From Norana najaformis (lineage: Eukaryota > Annelida > Clitellata > Crassiclitellata > Hormogastridae): a stretch of DNA of 64,000 nucleotides. The notes beneath the pieces were generated by a model. It ran no database searches, was not told where the DNA came from, and was given only the letters and a program-made list of their open reading frames with translations. The translations under genes were made by a program, and so were the position numbers. Positions 21,955-32,214 of this stretch are shown piece by piece; the stretch's first letter is position 1, and each line of letters opens with the position of its first letter. The DNA lies in contig OZ029914.1 of the NCBI GenBank assembly GCA_964023275.1, forward strand, positions 15,226,308 through 15,290,307, read 5' to 3'.

Positions 21955-23935
21955 CGTGGATAACCCAGGAGATGATTAATGAAATGGAAGAAAGAAGAAA
22001 ATGGAAACATCAGAGCATAGAAGAGGCAAGAAAAGAATACAAAAGACTGAACAACCAATTGAGAAGAACAACGGAAAAAGCAAGGGAAAAATGGTGGGAG
22101 GAAAGATGCAGAGAGCTGGAGATGCTCCAGGAACAAGGACGCGACGATCTAGTATACTGCAAAATAAAATCAATAGGAAAGAGGCAGAACATGGGAAGAG
22201 GAAGTGTAATTAAGGATAAGGACGGCGGGCTATTAACAGACGCAAGGGAAATAAGAAACAGATGGAGGGAATATGTGGAGGAGCTGTACACAGGAAGTAG
22301 CAGCATTGAGGAGGAAATGGAAGAACAAGAACGAGAACAAGAGGAGGCACAAGCAGAGAACAACAATGGAATGAGGGTGATGAGAGAAGAGGTGATAACC
22401 GCAATCAACGACATGAAAAACGGAAAAGCAGAAGGAACTGATAATATCCCAATAGAAATACTGAAGAACCTGGGGGAAGGAGCTATGAAAGAGTTGGTGC
22501 AACTATGTCAGGACATATATGACACAGGAGCATGGCCTGAAGACTTTCTCCAGTCAATAGTGATACCAATACAGAAGAAGCCGAATGCAACAAGGTGTGA
22601 GGAACATCGCACTATAAGTCTACTTACCCACGCATCAAAAATCATGTTAAGGATAATAACAAAAAGACTGCAGGCAAAGGCTGAAACAGACAAGTGTCTA
22701 GGAGAGGACCAGTATGGATTCCGGTAGGGAAGAGGGACAAGAGATGCAATAGCGGCACTTAGAGTATTGACGGAGAGAAGCATCCAGCATGGTCAGGACG
22801 TGTACATCTGTTTTGTTGATTACGAAAAAGCTTTTGACAGAGTAGATTGGAGGAAACTAATGAAGATACTGAGACGAATGGGGGTGGAATGGAGAGAAAG
22901 AAGATTGATAGGAAATCTATACATGGGACAAAGAATGAAGATAAGAATCGATGGAGAATTCTCAGAACCGGGAAAAATCGGTAGGGGAGTGAGGCAAGGA
23001 TGCCCACTGTCACCGGTTCTATTCAACATCTATATAGAGGAAATCATCAGAGAGACGATGGAAGAGATGGATGAGGGGATAAAAGTGGGGGGGAATGGTG
23101 AAAGCACTGAGATTTGCAGATGATCAAGCGATGATAGCAGGCAGCCAAGAAGGCCTACAAAGGATGATGGACCGATTAAACAGGATATCATCGAACTACG
23201 ACATGAAAATAAATGTAAAGAAAACAAAGGTCATGAGGGTAAGCAAAGGAAATGAAAAGGATGTAAAGATCACATTAAATGGAGAAGAATTGGAAAGGGT
23301 GGAGAAGTTCTGCTATCTGGGAAGTATGGTTACGGACGATGCAAGGTGTCAAGTGGAAATAAAAAGAAGGATAGCTATGGGAAAGGATGCATTTTATAAA
23401 AGGAGGGAGCTACTCAGAGGCAGTCTAAGCAGGAAGCTAAAAAAGAGAATGGTTAAAACATTGGTATGGAGTGTCGTCCAGTATGGCTCAGAGACGTGGA
23501 CAATGCGGAAGGAAGACATTAAAAGACTAGAGGCCTTCGAGATGTGGATTTGGCGTAAAATGGAGAGAGTCAGCTGGAGGAAGCGAAGAACCAATGAAGA
23601 AATATTGCAGCTGGTAGAGGAAAAAAGATCCTTGATAGGCACTATACGCGGACGACAGAGAAAATGGATCGGCCACATCCTGAGAGGGGACACCCTATTA
23701 AAAGACATCATCGAAGGAAGAATGGAGGGAAAAAGAACACGTGGAAGACCAAGAGCAATGCTACTGGCCTGGATGATGACAGAGGAGGGATACAGTGGAC
23801 TGAAGAGAGAGGCACAGAACAGAGAAAGATGGCGTCATTGGACATACGAACCTGTCGAGGGGCAGAGAACATAAAGAAGGATGTGACCAACGACGCAAAA
23901 AGTGAGGTTTTGGTCGAATATCACACATAGGCCTA
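21955..23935 (+). mobile_element. RTE-clade LINE, reverse transcriptase to 3' end
   Basis: About 2 kb of ORF: a Lys/Glu-rich linker (REKWWEERCRELEML), KNGKAEGTDNIPIEILKNLG, RIITKRLQAKAE, a TAG at about 22725 inside GFR-x-GRGTRDAIAAL, VDYEKAFDRVDWRKL, GRGVRQGCPLSPVLFNIY, then a frameshift near 23095 into [13 protein letters not shown]. The C-terminus continues with [43 protein letters not shown] and [12 protein letters not shown], typical of RTE elements. The endonuclease is missing (5' truncation). The coding strand is strikingly purine-rich, which gives many long antisense shadow frames. One stop and one frameshift: a fairly young copy. Confidence 0.88.
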
Positions 23936-23937
23936 GA

Positions 23938-24445
23938 CGTCATGAATATTAATATTCAAGATGTCTATGATATTACACCTAAATTGCCGACAGGTATTAT
24001 AGGTGTGGATGGAGGCAGAATCCAGGCGAAGGGAGATAGAGAGGTCAGAAATTTTCTTAAGCTGGTTAATATTCATGATGTCTATGATATTACACCTAAA
24101 TTGCCGACAGGACAGTTAGTATTATAGGTGTGGATGGAGGCAGAATCCAGGCGAAGGGAGATAGAGAGGTCAGAAATTTTCTTAAGCTGGTTAATATTCA
24201 TGATGTCTATGATATTACACCTAAATTGCCGACAGGAGAGTTAGTATTATAGGTGTGGATGGAGGCAGAATCCAGGCGAAGGGAGATAGAGAGGTCAGAA
24301 ATTTTCTTAAGCTGGTTAATATTCATGATGTCTATGATATTACACCTAAATTGCCGACAGGAGAGTTAGTATTATAGGTGTGGATGGAGGCAGAATCCAG
24401 GCGAAGGGAGATAGAGGGGTCAGAAATTTTCTTAAGCTGGTTGCC
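23938..24445 (-). repeat. 125-bp minisatellite made from a LINE RT fragment (4 units)
   Basis: Four units; the landmark atgtctatgatattacacc starts at 23961, 24078, 24203 and 24328 (periods 117, 125, 125; the first unit lacks 8 bp). Read on the minus strand each unit translates as LKKISDLSISLRLDSASIHT and then a GNLGVI block, which is the family A LINE at 7545-7650 (LKKIPDPSISLSLDSASTHT). So the array arose by tandem amplification inside a LINE copy. Units are nearly identical, hence recent. Confidence 0.85.
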
Positions 24446-24535
24446 TAGGCCAATAACTGTGAATTCGGTTTTAGATGGGTTGAGGCACAAGAGATTAGGC
24501 CTAGATGTCATCCAGGAGAAGATTTATTTAACCAC
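24446..24535 (-). mobile_element. Family A LINE fragment next to the minisatellite
   Basis: The minus strand reads on from the minisatellite into the upstream part of the same RT: cccatctaaaaccgaattc and the tggatgacatcta block match 7468-7515. Together with the array this is one rearranged family A copy. Confidence 0.7.
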
Positions 24536-24547
24536 ACGAAGAAGATG

Positions 24548-25500
24548 ATCTAATCTAATCTAATCTAAAAATTTCTATAGCGCCACTGCAACAATGCTCG
24601 AGGCATCAGTCGATGGTCGCTGCTAAACAAAATCATTGTCCAAGCCAAAGTCCATGGTGAGTCCGAGAGAAAGCCAGAGAAGAGTCCAGAAGTCACAGAG
24701 ACAGCCTACGGAGGAAATGAGTTCAGGAAAAGATAAGTTTTCAGTCGAGATCTGAAGGCAGAAACAGACTTTGCCCAGCGAGCATTTGCCGGAAGAGAGT
24801 TCCAGGGTCTAGGACCAGAAACAGAGAAGGCACGCCTGCCAAGAACTGTTCTCGTCCACGGAACAGTCAGATTTAAACAGCCAGAAGACCTGGTCGAGTG
24901 GAGGTAAGTCTTGGGAGTCAGTACAGAGTGAAGATAGTGTGAAGATAGTGAGGTTGGTTGAAATGTAGAGTCTTGTATACAATTAGTCCAGTCTTGAACA
25001 TTATGCGCTTTTCTATGGACAACCAGTGCAACAATTTTAGGATTGGTGATATGTGATCATATTTCGGAGCTTTAGTGATATCTCTCGCCAATGTATTTTG
25101 AACTCTTTGAAGCTTCATCAAATTAGCTTTAGAAATGCCAGTAAGAAGCGAGTTGCAGTAGAGTTGCAGTAGATCTATAAAGTCGTTAGAACAATTTTGA
25201 GAGAAAGAGATGAATAGTTGGTTGTCATCGGAATAAGGTGATGGTCAACTGAGGATGCTTTAATGAGTGAGCTGAGTGGGGTAGTGTAGAGGATAACCAA
25301 AAGAAATCGAAGAACAGTCTTGTGGAACTCGTTAAGAGAGAGGGCACGATTGAGAAGAGGCTTCCGATGTTTTAACAGAGAATGAACGGGAGGAGAGACA
25401 GGACTGTACCCAGAGGTCAAGCCGACATTACTGTACGCTTTTGTCAGATATATTACTTTAAGAGTAAGGGGAAATACATAGCTACATGTCCATGGAGACA
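24548..25500 (-). mobile_element. CR1/L2-like LINE with internal deletion and (TTAGA)n tail
   Basis: On the minus strand the tail (ttaga)n lies at 24548-24566, preceded by the ORF end: VPWTRTVLGRRAFSVSGPRT, WNSLPANARWAKSVSAF, RSRLKTYLFL. Before it: LQRVQNTLARDITKAPKYDH and LLHWLSIEKRIMFKTGLIVYK (24918-25130). Further 5' (25200-25330) is a decayed polymerase core (LYTTPLSSLI, DHHL) that abuts the C-terminal part without the thumb region, so an internal piece is missing. Confidence 0.75.
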
Positions 25501-25504
25501 AAGT

Positions 25505-26480
25505 ACGTCAAAATGTTGTTAAAAGGTACAGCCCATCTAACATTTAAAACATTCCGACACATTACATTTATTTAATTCTTGTTTCTAATGACAGCATCAT
25601 ATGGAGCAGTACTTGGCGAATGTTTCTGTAATACAAAGGGTAAACACAGAGAAGACCGAGCTCCCGCTTAGTAGGGTTTCCTATAAGGGCCTAACATCAG
25701 CTTTAAAACAGGCTTAAAATGTCGAATGATCAACAAAATATCAGTCCAACTGAACTTTTAAAAAATTACACCCAGAATAAACAGAACTAAATTTAACAAT
25801 TATTATTACTGCCATTATCATCATCAGCAGCAGCGGCATCATCATCATCCATTCATTCATTCGTTCTTTCGTTCATTCGTTCATTCATGCACATGGCAAT
25901 GTCTACATAAACAATAATCAACCAGACATTTGCATTACAACCCAAACTTCACGTCTGCATGAATCATATAACTATTCAGACATACCGTAGAACTATGTCC
26001 GAGAAATTTTTTGATTGATTTCTCATATTTCACCGCAAAGACAGTTCAACCTTTTTATGGTAAATTCGGTTAAATACATTGAAATGAATGCATTTCTCAC
26101 AGCGTAGCACCTACTCATTTGTTCTATGACCGTTCCATCCAGGTTTGGTCAGTTCTCCATACCCACGTTTCAAACGTCCCCCAGCTTCAAACTTTTTTTT
26201 CGATAGTTCTTTTTCAGAGCCATACAGTGTTACATACCATATGAGGCTTGTCACCATTCTTTTTAAAGTTTAGGTTCCACTTTCCGGAGTTGTCTTTTCT
26301 CATCGAATGCTTGTTTGTCCATTACCGTTCTGTTGATCTCAGAGTGGCATGTGCACTCGTCTGTTATCACATTTCCAAGTTAACATAACTAAAGAGCTTG
26401 TTTAATTTTGGGTGGACTGATGACAATAGTCATTCTTTCCCCTTAGGCCCTGTGTCTAATTATCTTTATCACCTTTGTTT
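25505..26480. other. Gene-free stretch with simple repeats
   Basis: No gene recognised. CAT/CAG and (ATTC)n-like simple repeats lie at 25815-25895. The remainder is AT-rich without a recognisable family. Confidence 0.5.
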
Positions 26481-26484
26481 TCCG

Positions 26485-26880
26485 TTTGTTGATTTCCTAC
26501 CATATTCTTCCTTTATTTGGTGCAGCCCATCACTATTCATAGCAGTCAAGCATTGATGCCTGCTACCAATGCTTGGTTATCTGCAAATACAATCTGAAGC
26601 ATTCACCACAATTCCCCAGCTTTGACTCCATCAAAACACTCTCCAAAGCTTCTGCGATTAGCACATGTAAATGTAAGCCAGAGATGATGAGCAGCAAAGG
26701 TGAACGTGGGTAGCCTTGTCTGTCTCCTCTGCCTATGCTCCCTGGTTCCGAATCCACCCAGTCTACTCTCACTCCCACTGACTGTTAGTTTCAACATACA
26801 GGTTTCTTATCAATCGTCTATCACACCAGTCTACTTCTATCTTCTTCATAAGCTTTTACCACGTATCCGAATCCCTGTGT
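26485..26880 (-). mobile_element. Degraded RTE-like LINE fragment
   Basis: Minus-strand pieces match the RTE palm: RNLYVET near 26800, VDWVDSEPGSIGRGDRQGYP then RSPLL (about 26690-26770), and IVFADNQALVAGINA (about 26550-26595), which is the catalytic box with Asn for the second Asp. Diverged from the RTE copy at 22-24 kb, with frame breaks. Confidence 0.7.
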
Positions 26881-27188
26881 GGGAGCACGGAACCAAAAGG
26901 TCCCTATAAGCGGTGGTGAAGGATCACACCCGAAAAATTCATTGCAAAATGAGCAGGGTCGAGACCATACGGTCGCTATATAATACCTATACATTTATTT
27001 ATTTATTTTATAAGTGCTGCAACGCTTAGTGCCCGTCTACCCTGCTGGTTCGATACAGCAGTACAGAGATTATTGATGTATTCTGGGTAGATCTGAGCCG
27101 ATACTCGCGCGAAGAGGAGGAGCTCGAATGTAGGCTAATTCTATCCTCAACCGAGAGCCAGTGCAATACAGTCAGCAAAATACGATGA

Positions 27189-27311
27189 ATCATCCAGGAG
27201 AAGATTTATTTAACCACACGAAGAAGATGATCTAATCTAATCTAATCTAAAAATTTCTATAGCGCCACTGTAACAATGCTCGAGGCATCAGTCGATGGTC
27301 GCTGCTAAACA
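27189..27311 (-). repeat. Duplicate of 24508-24631 (LINE junction copied)
   Basis: 123 bp nearly identical to 24508-24631. It includes the (ctaat)n tail, the LINE 3' UTR (atttctatagcgccactg, cgaggcatcagtcgatgg) and about 40 bp of the sequence beyond the tail. Because the flank is shared too, this is a copied segment and not a second independent insertion. Confidence 0.8.
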
Positions 27312-27715
27312 GCCTTCGCAGTCTTTCTCTCCTTATCTTCCGCAAGCGCTTGAAGATCTATTTGTTCCCCAGTAATTCTGGGTCGTCGGGCTGGGAGCTA
27401 TTTACGAAGGACAGCGTTGAGAGGTGGCGCTGTCGTGTACTGCGGACGTTATCGCCCGTCGTCTTTATACTACTTCGACGCTGCTCGGTCCATTCACTAT
27501 GAACAAGTTGTCATCTACCAACAGATGATGGAAACTATGGTTGGACTCGGCGTGTGCGCACGAATCTACTACTGGTGACGTTTCTAGTTATTTGGTCACT
27601 CCTGGCTAAATGACAGAATTCTGTTCTTAATGGCATTTGACACCAGTTAGACTAGAGTAGTTGGCACCTTAGTGAGGTACGTAAAAGGCGCTATATTAAG
27701 TGTCTTGATACATAC
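27312..27715 (+). mobile_element. LINE 3'-end fragment
   Basis: Begins with LRSLSLLIFRKRLKIYLF, the usual last coding block of CR1/L2 LINEs, in plus orientation, and ends with ggcgctatattaagtg at about 27685 and an (atac)n tail. The upstream junction with the duplicate at 27189-27311 is abrupt. Confidence 0.55.
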
Positions 27716-28042
27716 ATACAATACATTACAATACATTAAGTATCTTAGGCTTTAATGCAAACAAGTTGCTTGTGTCCCACAATTGCATGGGGAATTTTTT
27801 TGCAAAATCTTAAGTGTGACCCTCTAAGAAGTTTCTTTGTGAGCACATAAGACTACCTGTGGAATTTTAGCACAATTGGAAAATATTTAGAGGCCCCTCA
27901 AGGCAGCCATATTTCCATAAATCTTGTCACTTAAGTGCAAAATGTGTAAAATTTTGAAAAAGTTATTTAAAGTAATTATTAAGCTTCATGGTTGGATTAG
28001 ATATAAAGTTTATGATCCACAAGCCTTGGCCCTACACCGAAG
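27716..28042. other. Nothing recognised
   Basis: AT-rich sequence between two LINE ends; no gene or known repeat seen. Confidence 0.4.
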
Positions 28043-29150
28043 AAAGTAAGTAAGTAAGTAATGCATTTGTTAACACGCCATATGTCCATCGACTGAGCGA
28101 GGAATCGTAGGCGTGGGTGGGTTACATCTGTCAGACAACAAAAGCAAGACGATACAGATAGGTCTTTACCCGCTTTACGAATGTGTCTAGCGAGATATTG
28201 TCGTGAGTAATGTAAACAGGAAGGCTATTCCAAATGGCTGATGCTGAGTTGCTGAATCCGCGTCGTGAGAAATCAGACCGAAAGTCTCTGATGTCAGGGA
28301 AAGACAGAAGGTTTTGTGTCGCTGATCGCAGAGACCTGGATGGTAGGTAGCGATGTAAGGATGATGACAGGTAAGCTGGTTGATTGGTTGAGAGAATCTT
28401 GCGTGTGAGGAGAGCTATCTTGTAAGTGATCCTGGAACTGACAGGCAGCCAATGTAGATTTGCCAGTACAGGAGTGACGTGGTCAAACCTTCGGGTTCCT
28501 GTCACCAGACGGGCTAACGAGTTTTGGATGCGTTGCATTTTGGCGATGTTAGACTTTGTAGTACCGTACAGCAGCGAATTACAGTACTCGAGTTTTGCTC
28601 TGACTACACTACAAGCAACTGTCTTCATAAGCTCCGGCGGTAAGCACGATCTAACATGACGCATGGCTTTTATATGATAATAAGATGCCTTGCAGACAGC
28701 GGTGACGTGCTGATTAAATGTTATCTTGGAGTCGAGCGTTACACCAAGACTTTTAAATGTTCCTGATAATGAAATGCCCGCGCCCGCAATGTTGACTGTT
28801 TTAGGTCTTCAGTTGATTTTATTGATGAGGAAGTGCCAAGAACAAGGACTTCAGACTTCTTTGGATTCAGACAGAGTCCGCTTGGTAGGAACCAGCAACG
28901 TACTGCTTCAGTACATCGTGTTAGATTATTGGTGTCGGAATCGATTGATCGAGTGCTATGTACAGTTGTGTGTCATCGGCATATTGGTGATGACTGATGC
29001 CATGTGCGGAAATGACACCGGCGACTGGAGCCACATAGAGCGTGAAAAGAATCGGGCCAAGGACCGACCCTTGTGGGACGCCGTATGCACAAGTGGACGG
29101 CTGCGACCTTGTTGATCCGATGCTGACATGTCGGTCACCGAACATGTTGG
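28043..29150 (-). mobile_element. CR1/L2-like LINE (family C), inverted sister of 11.3-12.6 kb
   Basis: Minus strand: (aagt)n tail on the plus strand at 28043-28060, open frame 28664-28131 from MRHVRSCLPPELMKTVACSV through NSLARLVTGTRRFDHVTPVL, a WLPVSSRITYKIALLTRK block and VKRVKTYLYRLAFVV to the stop. Upstream, with frame breaks, are the [12 protein letters not shown] box and [20 protein letters not shown] (28921-29145). It matches the plus-strand copy at 11.5-12.6 kb almost base for base where I compared them (about 200 bp). Confidence 0.88.
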
Positions 29151-29695
29151 ACGGCGAAAGCCATGTACTATCTGAAGACAGAGATACTGCTAGTCAAGGC
29201 CACAGCAGGACACAGGTTTTAGCTGCCTAGAAGTAATATTAAAATGTGTAAGCCCAAAAAGCATATTATATAAGTTGCTTACATTTGCTGCGAAAATGCA
29301 TCAAAGTTGCTAGCGGCTGGGGCTCTGCCCCGGACCAAACTTGGAAAACATGTTGCTGTCGTTAATTACTGGGTTGCTTTTCCTAGACTTTATATTGAAA
29401 TGCATCAAAATCAAGTTCCAAATTACTCTGGCTTGCTTCTGATTGACTTCAAATTTATTTAAGCTAGCTTATAAATTCAAAAAAAGTGCTGATGACTGAA
29501 TGCTGTTCCGATATCGCTACTACTTTCTTCTCACACTCACTCGTGTTTAATGTTTCAGGACTCCTAGTGTATTCAGCCGCACTAAAGGACCATGCGGAAT
29601 AGAAACTTTCAACAGTGATATTAATTTCTGTCGTCAGGTTATGAAGTCTTTCGTCTCTGATTTGTCTTTCAAAAATAGCACCTCCTAATGAAGTA
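29151..29695. other. Nothing recognised
   Basis: No gene seen. The sequence is AT-rich with several short open frames lacking domain features. Confidence 0.35.
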
Positions 29696-29699
29696 TACT

Positions 29700-29990
29700 A
29701 TCCATATCATTGCTTTATCGTTGGCCAAAATAATTAATTATTCATTTGTCACATGGAATTAAAATTACTAAGGTATTTTAACATGAGGATGAAAAGAAAA
29801 CGTCACCAATTATAGGCCAATTTTTATGCTACCTTTGTGCATAAATGATTTGGAAAAACGTATGTATGAGCACCTATATAGGTTAAATCTGAAAATGAAC
29901 ATAATATGTCCGAACCATCTTGGCTTTCAGCGGCATCCAACCACTTCAGTAGCGTTCGTAGACCTGTATGATAAAATTTCTAAATAATGC
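29700..29990 (+). mobile_element. Jockey-like LINE reverse transcriptase fragment
   Basis: Frame 29808-29986 reads NYRPIFMLPLCINDLEKRMY, then a NIICPNHLGFQRHPTTSVAF block and VDLYDKIS, the fingers region of a jockey/CR1-type reverse transcriptase. Just upstream in another frame is LAKIINYSFVTWN and KITKVF, the expected preceding motif. At least one frameshift near 29780 and a stop at the end. Confidence 0.75.
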
Positions 29991-32198
29991 TATGACCTAA
30001 ATAGCTTTTCAATAGCTTCGCGCCACTTGTTCATATAAAAAAACATTAAAATTAAGCACTGAAATAAAGATATGTCTACTTAAATTCAATAGCCTAAATC
30101 AGAAGGCAAGACATTAACAGACACAACTGTACAGGTGTGCTTTAATAGACAAATTTAAGTGAATCAGTAGACTGCACGATTTAGCTAACCAGTTTTAAAT
30201 TGATGTAAAACACCCAAGACAGAATCAAAGAGTGAAATTTCTAAAGACTGATCATTTTTAATAAACATTAGGCAGACGTTCAAGATAAATTTTATGCCAA
30301 CAACGTGTCAAAATGTTTACAAAATGTAATAAATAATGAACTGTTATTGCCTTTATGACTACCTTTAGTAGTTCCTTAGTCTAACCTCCGATAGGCACCC
30401 ATGGATATGAAGTGTTAGCGACTTCATTTTCTTACCCTCGGTATATGAAGGCGGGTGAATTGTCCATCCCACCGACCGTATATGGTAAGTTTACTCATAT
30501 AGCTGGATTCGCTAGGCCAGCAATTGGAACAAAAATCTGAAGCACATTTCTGCCTTGGCGGGATTTTAAACTCCAAACCTATGGGTTGACGATCCAGCAC
30601 GCTAACCACCACTACAATATCGCGCACCCATTTATCACTATCATTAAAATATAAACTGCTGTTGCAAATAATCTTTATATTACATAATTCAGGGCTTCGC
30701 GCCACTTATTTCAATAACAAGCCATTAAAAATGAGCCGCACAGAAAAAGTGTAAGCATGCAATATTAGTTTGCAATTCATATACAAACACTAAGCAATCC
30801 ATTTATAAACACTAAACACAATATAAACGCACTCACATTTTCAACTACAGCTATGGTTAGCCAACCTTTACGTAACATTACTTGGTAGTGTACAGCAATC
30901 TGGGAAGACTGACCTTTCACTGCCTGAAGAAAAGGCTAAAGATTACATGAATAAATCTGTCACCACATAGTGAGACAAACGTTTCTCATTAGCTATCATG
31001 GCAAAGCAAACAGTAACATATGAGTAGGCCCATAAATTTGCAGTCAAACTTTAGAAGAATTAAAATGCCAGCATATGTAATATATTATAATAGTAAACTA
31101 AACCACACACCCTAAGCACTAGTAAATGTTTAACCATTAAAAAGATCTACAATGCTTTCTGTAGCTTTACACAACTTAATTCTTTATAAGAGTCTTGAGG
31201 TCAGCATTTAAGGGATCCTTTCTATAGACTGAGTGAAGATTAATCCAGTTTCACAGGCTGCACTTGCGTGCGAAAATTGCCTGAACTTATACTAATAAAG
31301 AGTCACTAAATTGTTCTATTGTTAGACAGTTGTAATTACAGTTGTGGATTTTATTACAGCATCAGTTATGTTCTAAACTTATCAATAAAAAATCTATCGA
31401 GCTACCTCAACGACAACATTTTTGTTTTAATATAACAATGTGTTTTGCAATTTTATTCTGATTGGACAGTGCTAAAATGATTTCTTTTTCGAAAAAATTA
31501 CCAATTTTTGTAACTCGTTATCAGACATACATCTGTCCATATGGTCATACGTTTGCTGAATAAAAATATAAATTGAAGCACTGCTCAAGGGTGAATTAAG
31601 AAATAAAAATAAATATGCGAGTGCTTCCACTCACTCATTGTTTATCAGTAACCTAACCCGTTCGGCTTTTACATGAAAATGCAGGAGACAACCCGGATTT
31701 CATGTAGGCCCTAATTTAATAGAATACATCTCAAACGCGCATATGCTGCAGGACCTCAGCACACGGCAAACCGGCATTTACTTAAATATTAGAACCTAAA
31801 GCTTCTCACTGAAAGAATTCTGATCAAATATAGCCTACCCTTGAAAATTATGCAACTGAAATATATTTTCAAAATAACGGCTTTGCCCATAACAGGCGGA
31901 ACAGATTGTTACGCTACTGGATGTGGTACAATTTGAGCAAAGTTTCAACTAGTAAAAGATTTATAGCATTACTTAGAACATGCAATACCCTGTGAAATCT
32001 ACTCCAGTTTTATACTTTGAGCACTGGTCAATTTTCCAATAAAGTTATTTATAGGCATTTAAAGATATAATAAGGTTATTGTTTAACTTTTAAGTGTACT
32101 AGGCTGTTCATTTGTATTCCTGAGATTTCACTACGAAATATTTCATTTCTGTTGCAGTCAACAGGTTTTCAATTATGAACTGATTGCTAAAGATGTCA
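29991..32198. other. AT-rich intergenic stretch (contains one SINE)
   Basis: No gene recognised apart from the SINE listed separately. The phrase cttcgcgccactt followed by cattaaaa occurs at about 30017 and again at about 30696, on either side of the SINE region, so a second short dispersed repeat is present. Confidence 0.45.
30420..30632 (-). mobile_element. tRNA-derived SINE
   Basis: On the minus strand the head reads like a tRNA gene: a box A-like TGGTTAGCGTGCTGG (30610-30593) and a box B-like GGTTTGGAGTTTAAAATCC (30579-30561), followed by ccgcc as in an acceptor stem, then a tRNA-unrelated body of about 130 bp. The spacing suits the internal RNA polymerase III promoter of a tRNA. An overlapping 93-codon frame (30424-30705) is a by-product. 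Confidence 0.6.
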
Positions 32199-32204
32199 TT
32201 TATT
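32199..32204 (-). terminator. Poly(A) signal of the first GVIN-like gene
   Basis: AATAAA on the minus strand, 11 bases after the stop codon of the gene at 32215-36912. It would give a very short 3' UTR; further AT-rich candidates follow. Confidence 0.4.
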
Positions 32205-32214
32205 ACTCACGTAA

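Noticed and set aside
22010-23030. Many minus-strand Ser/Phe/Leu-rich open frames
   Set aside because: Antisense shadows of the purine-rich RTE LINE coding strand.
27041-27060. Possible tRNA box B (ggttcgatac)
   Set aside because: No box A at the right distance and no stem pairing.
30424-30705. 93-codon minus-strand frame with Cys residues
   Set aside because: Covers the tRNA-like head and body of a SINE; not a protein gene.
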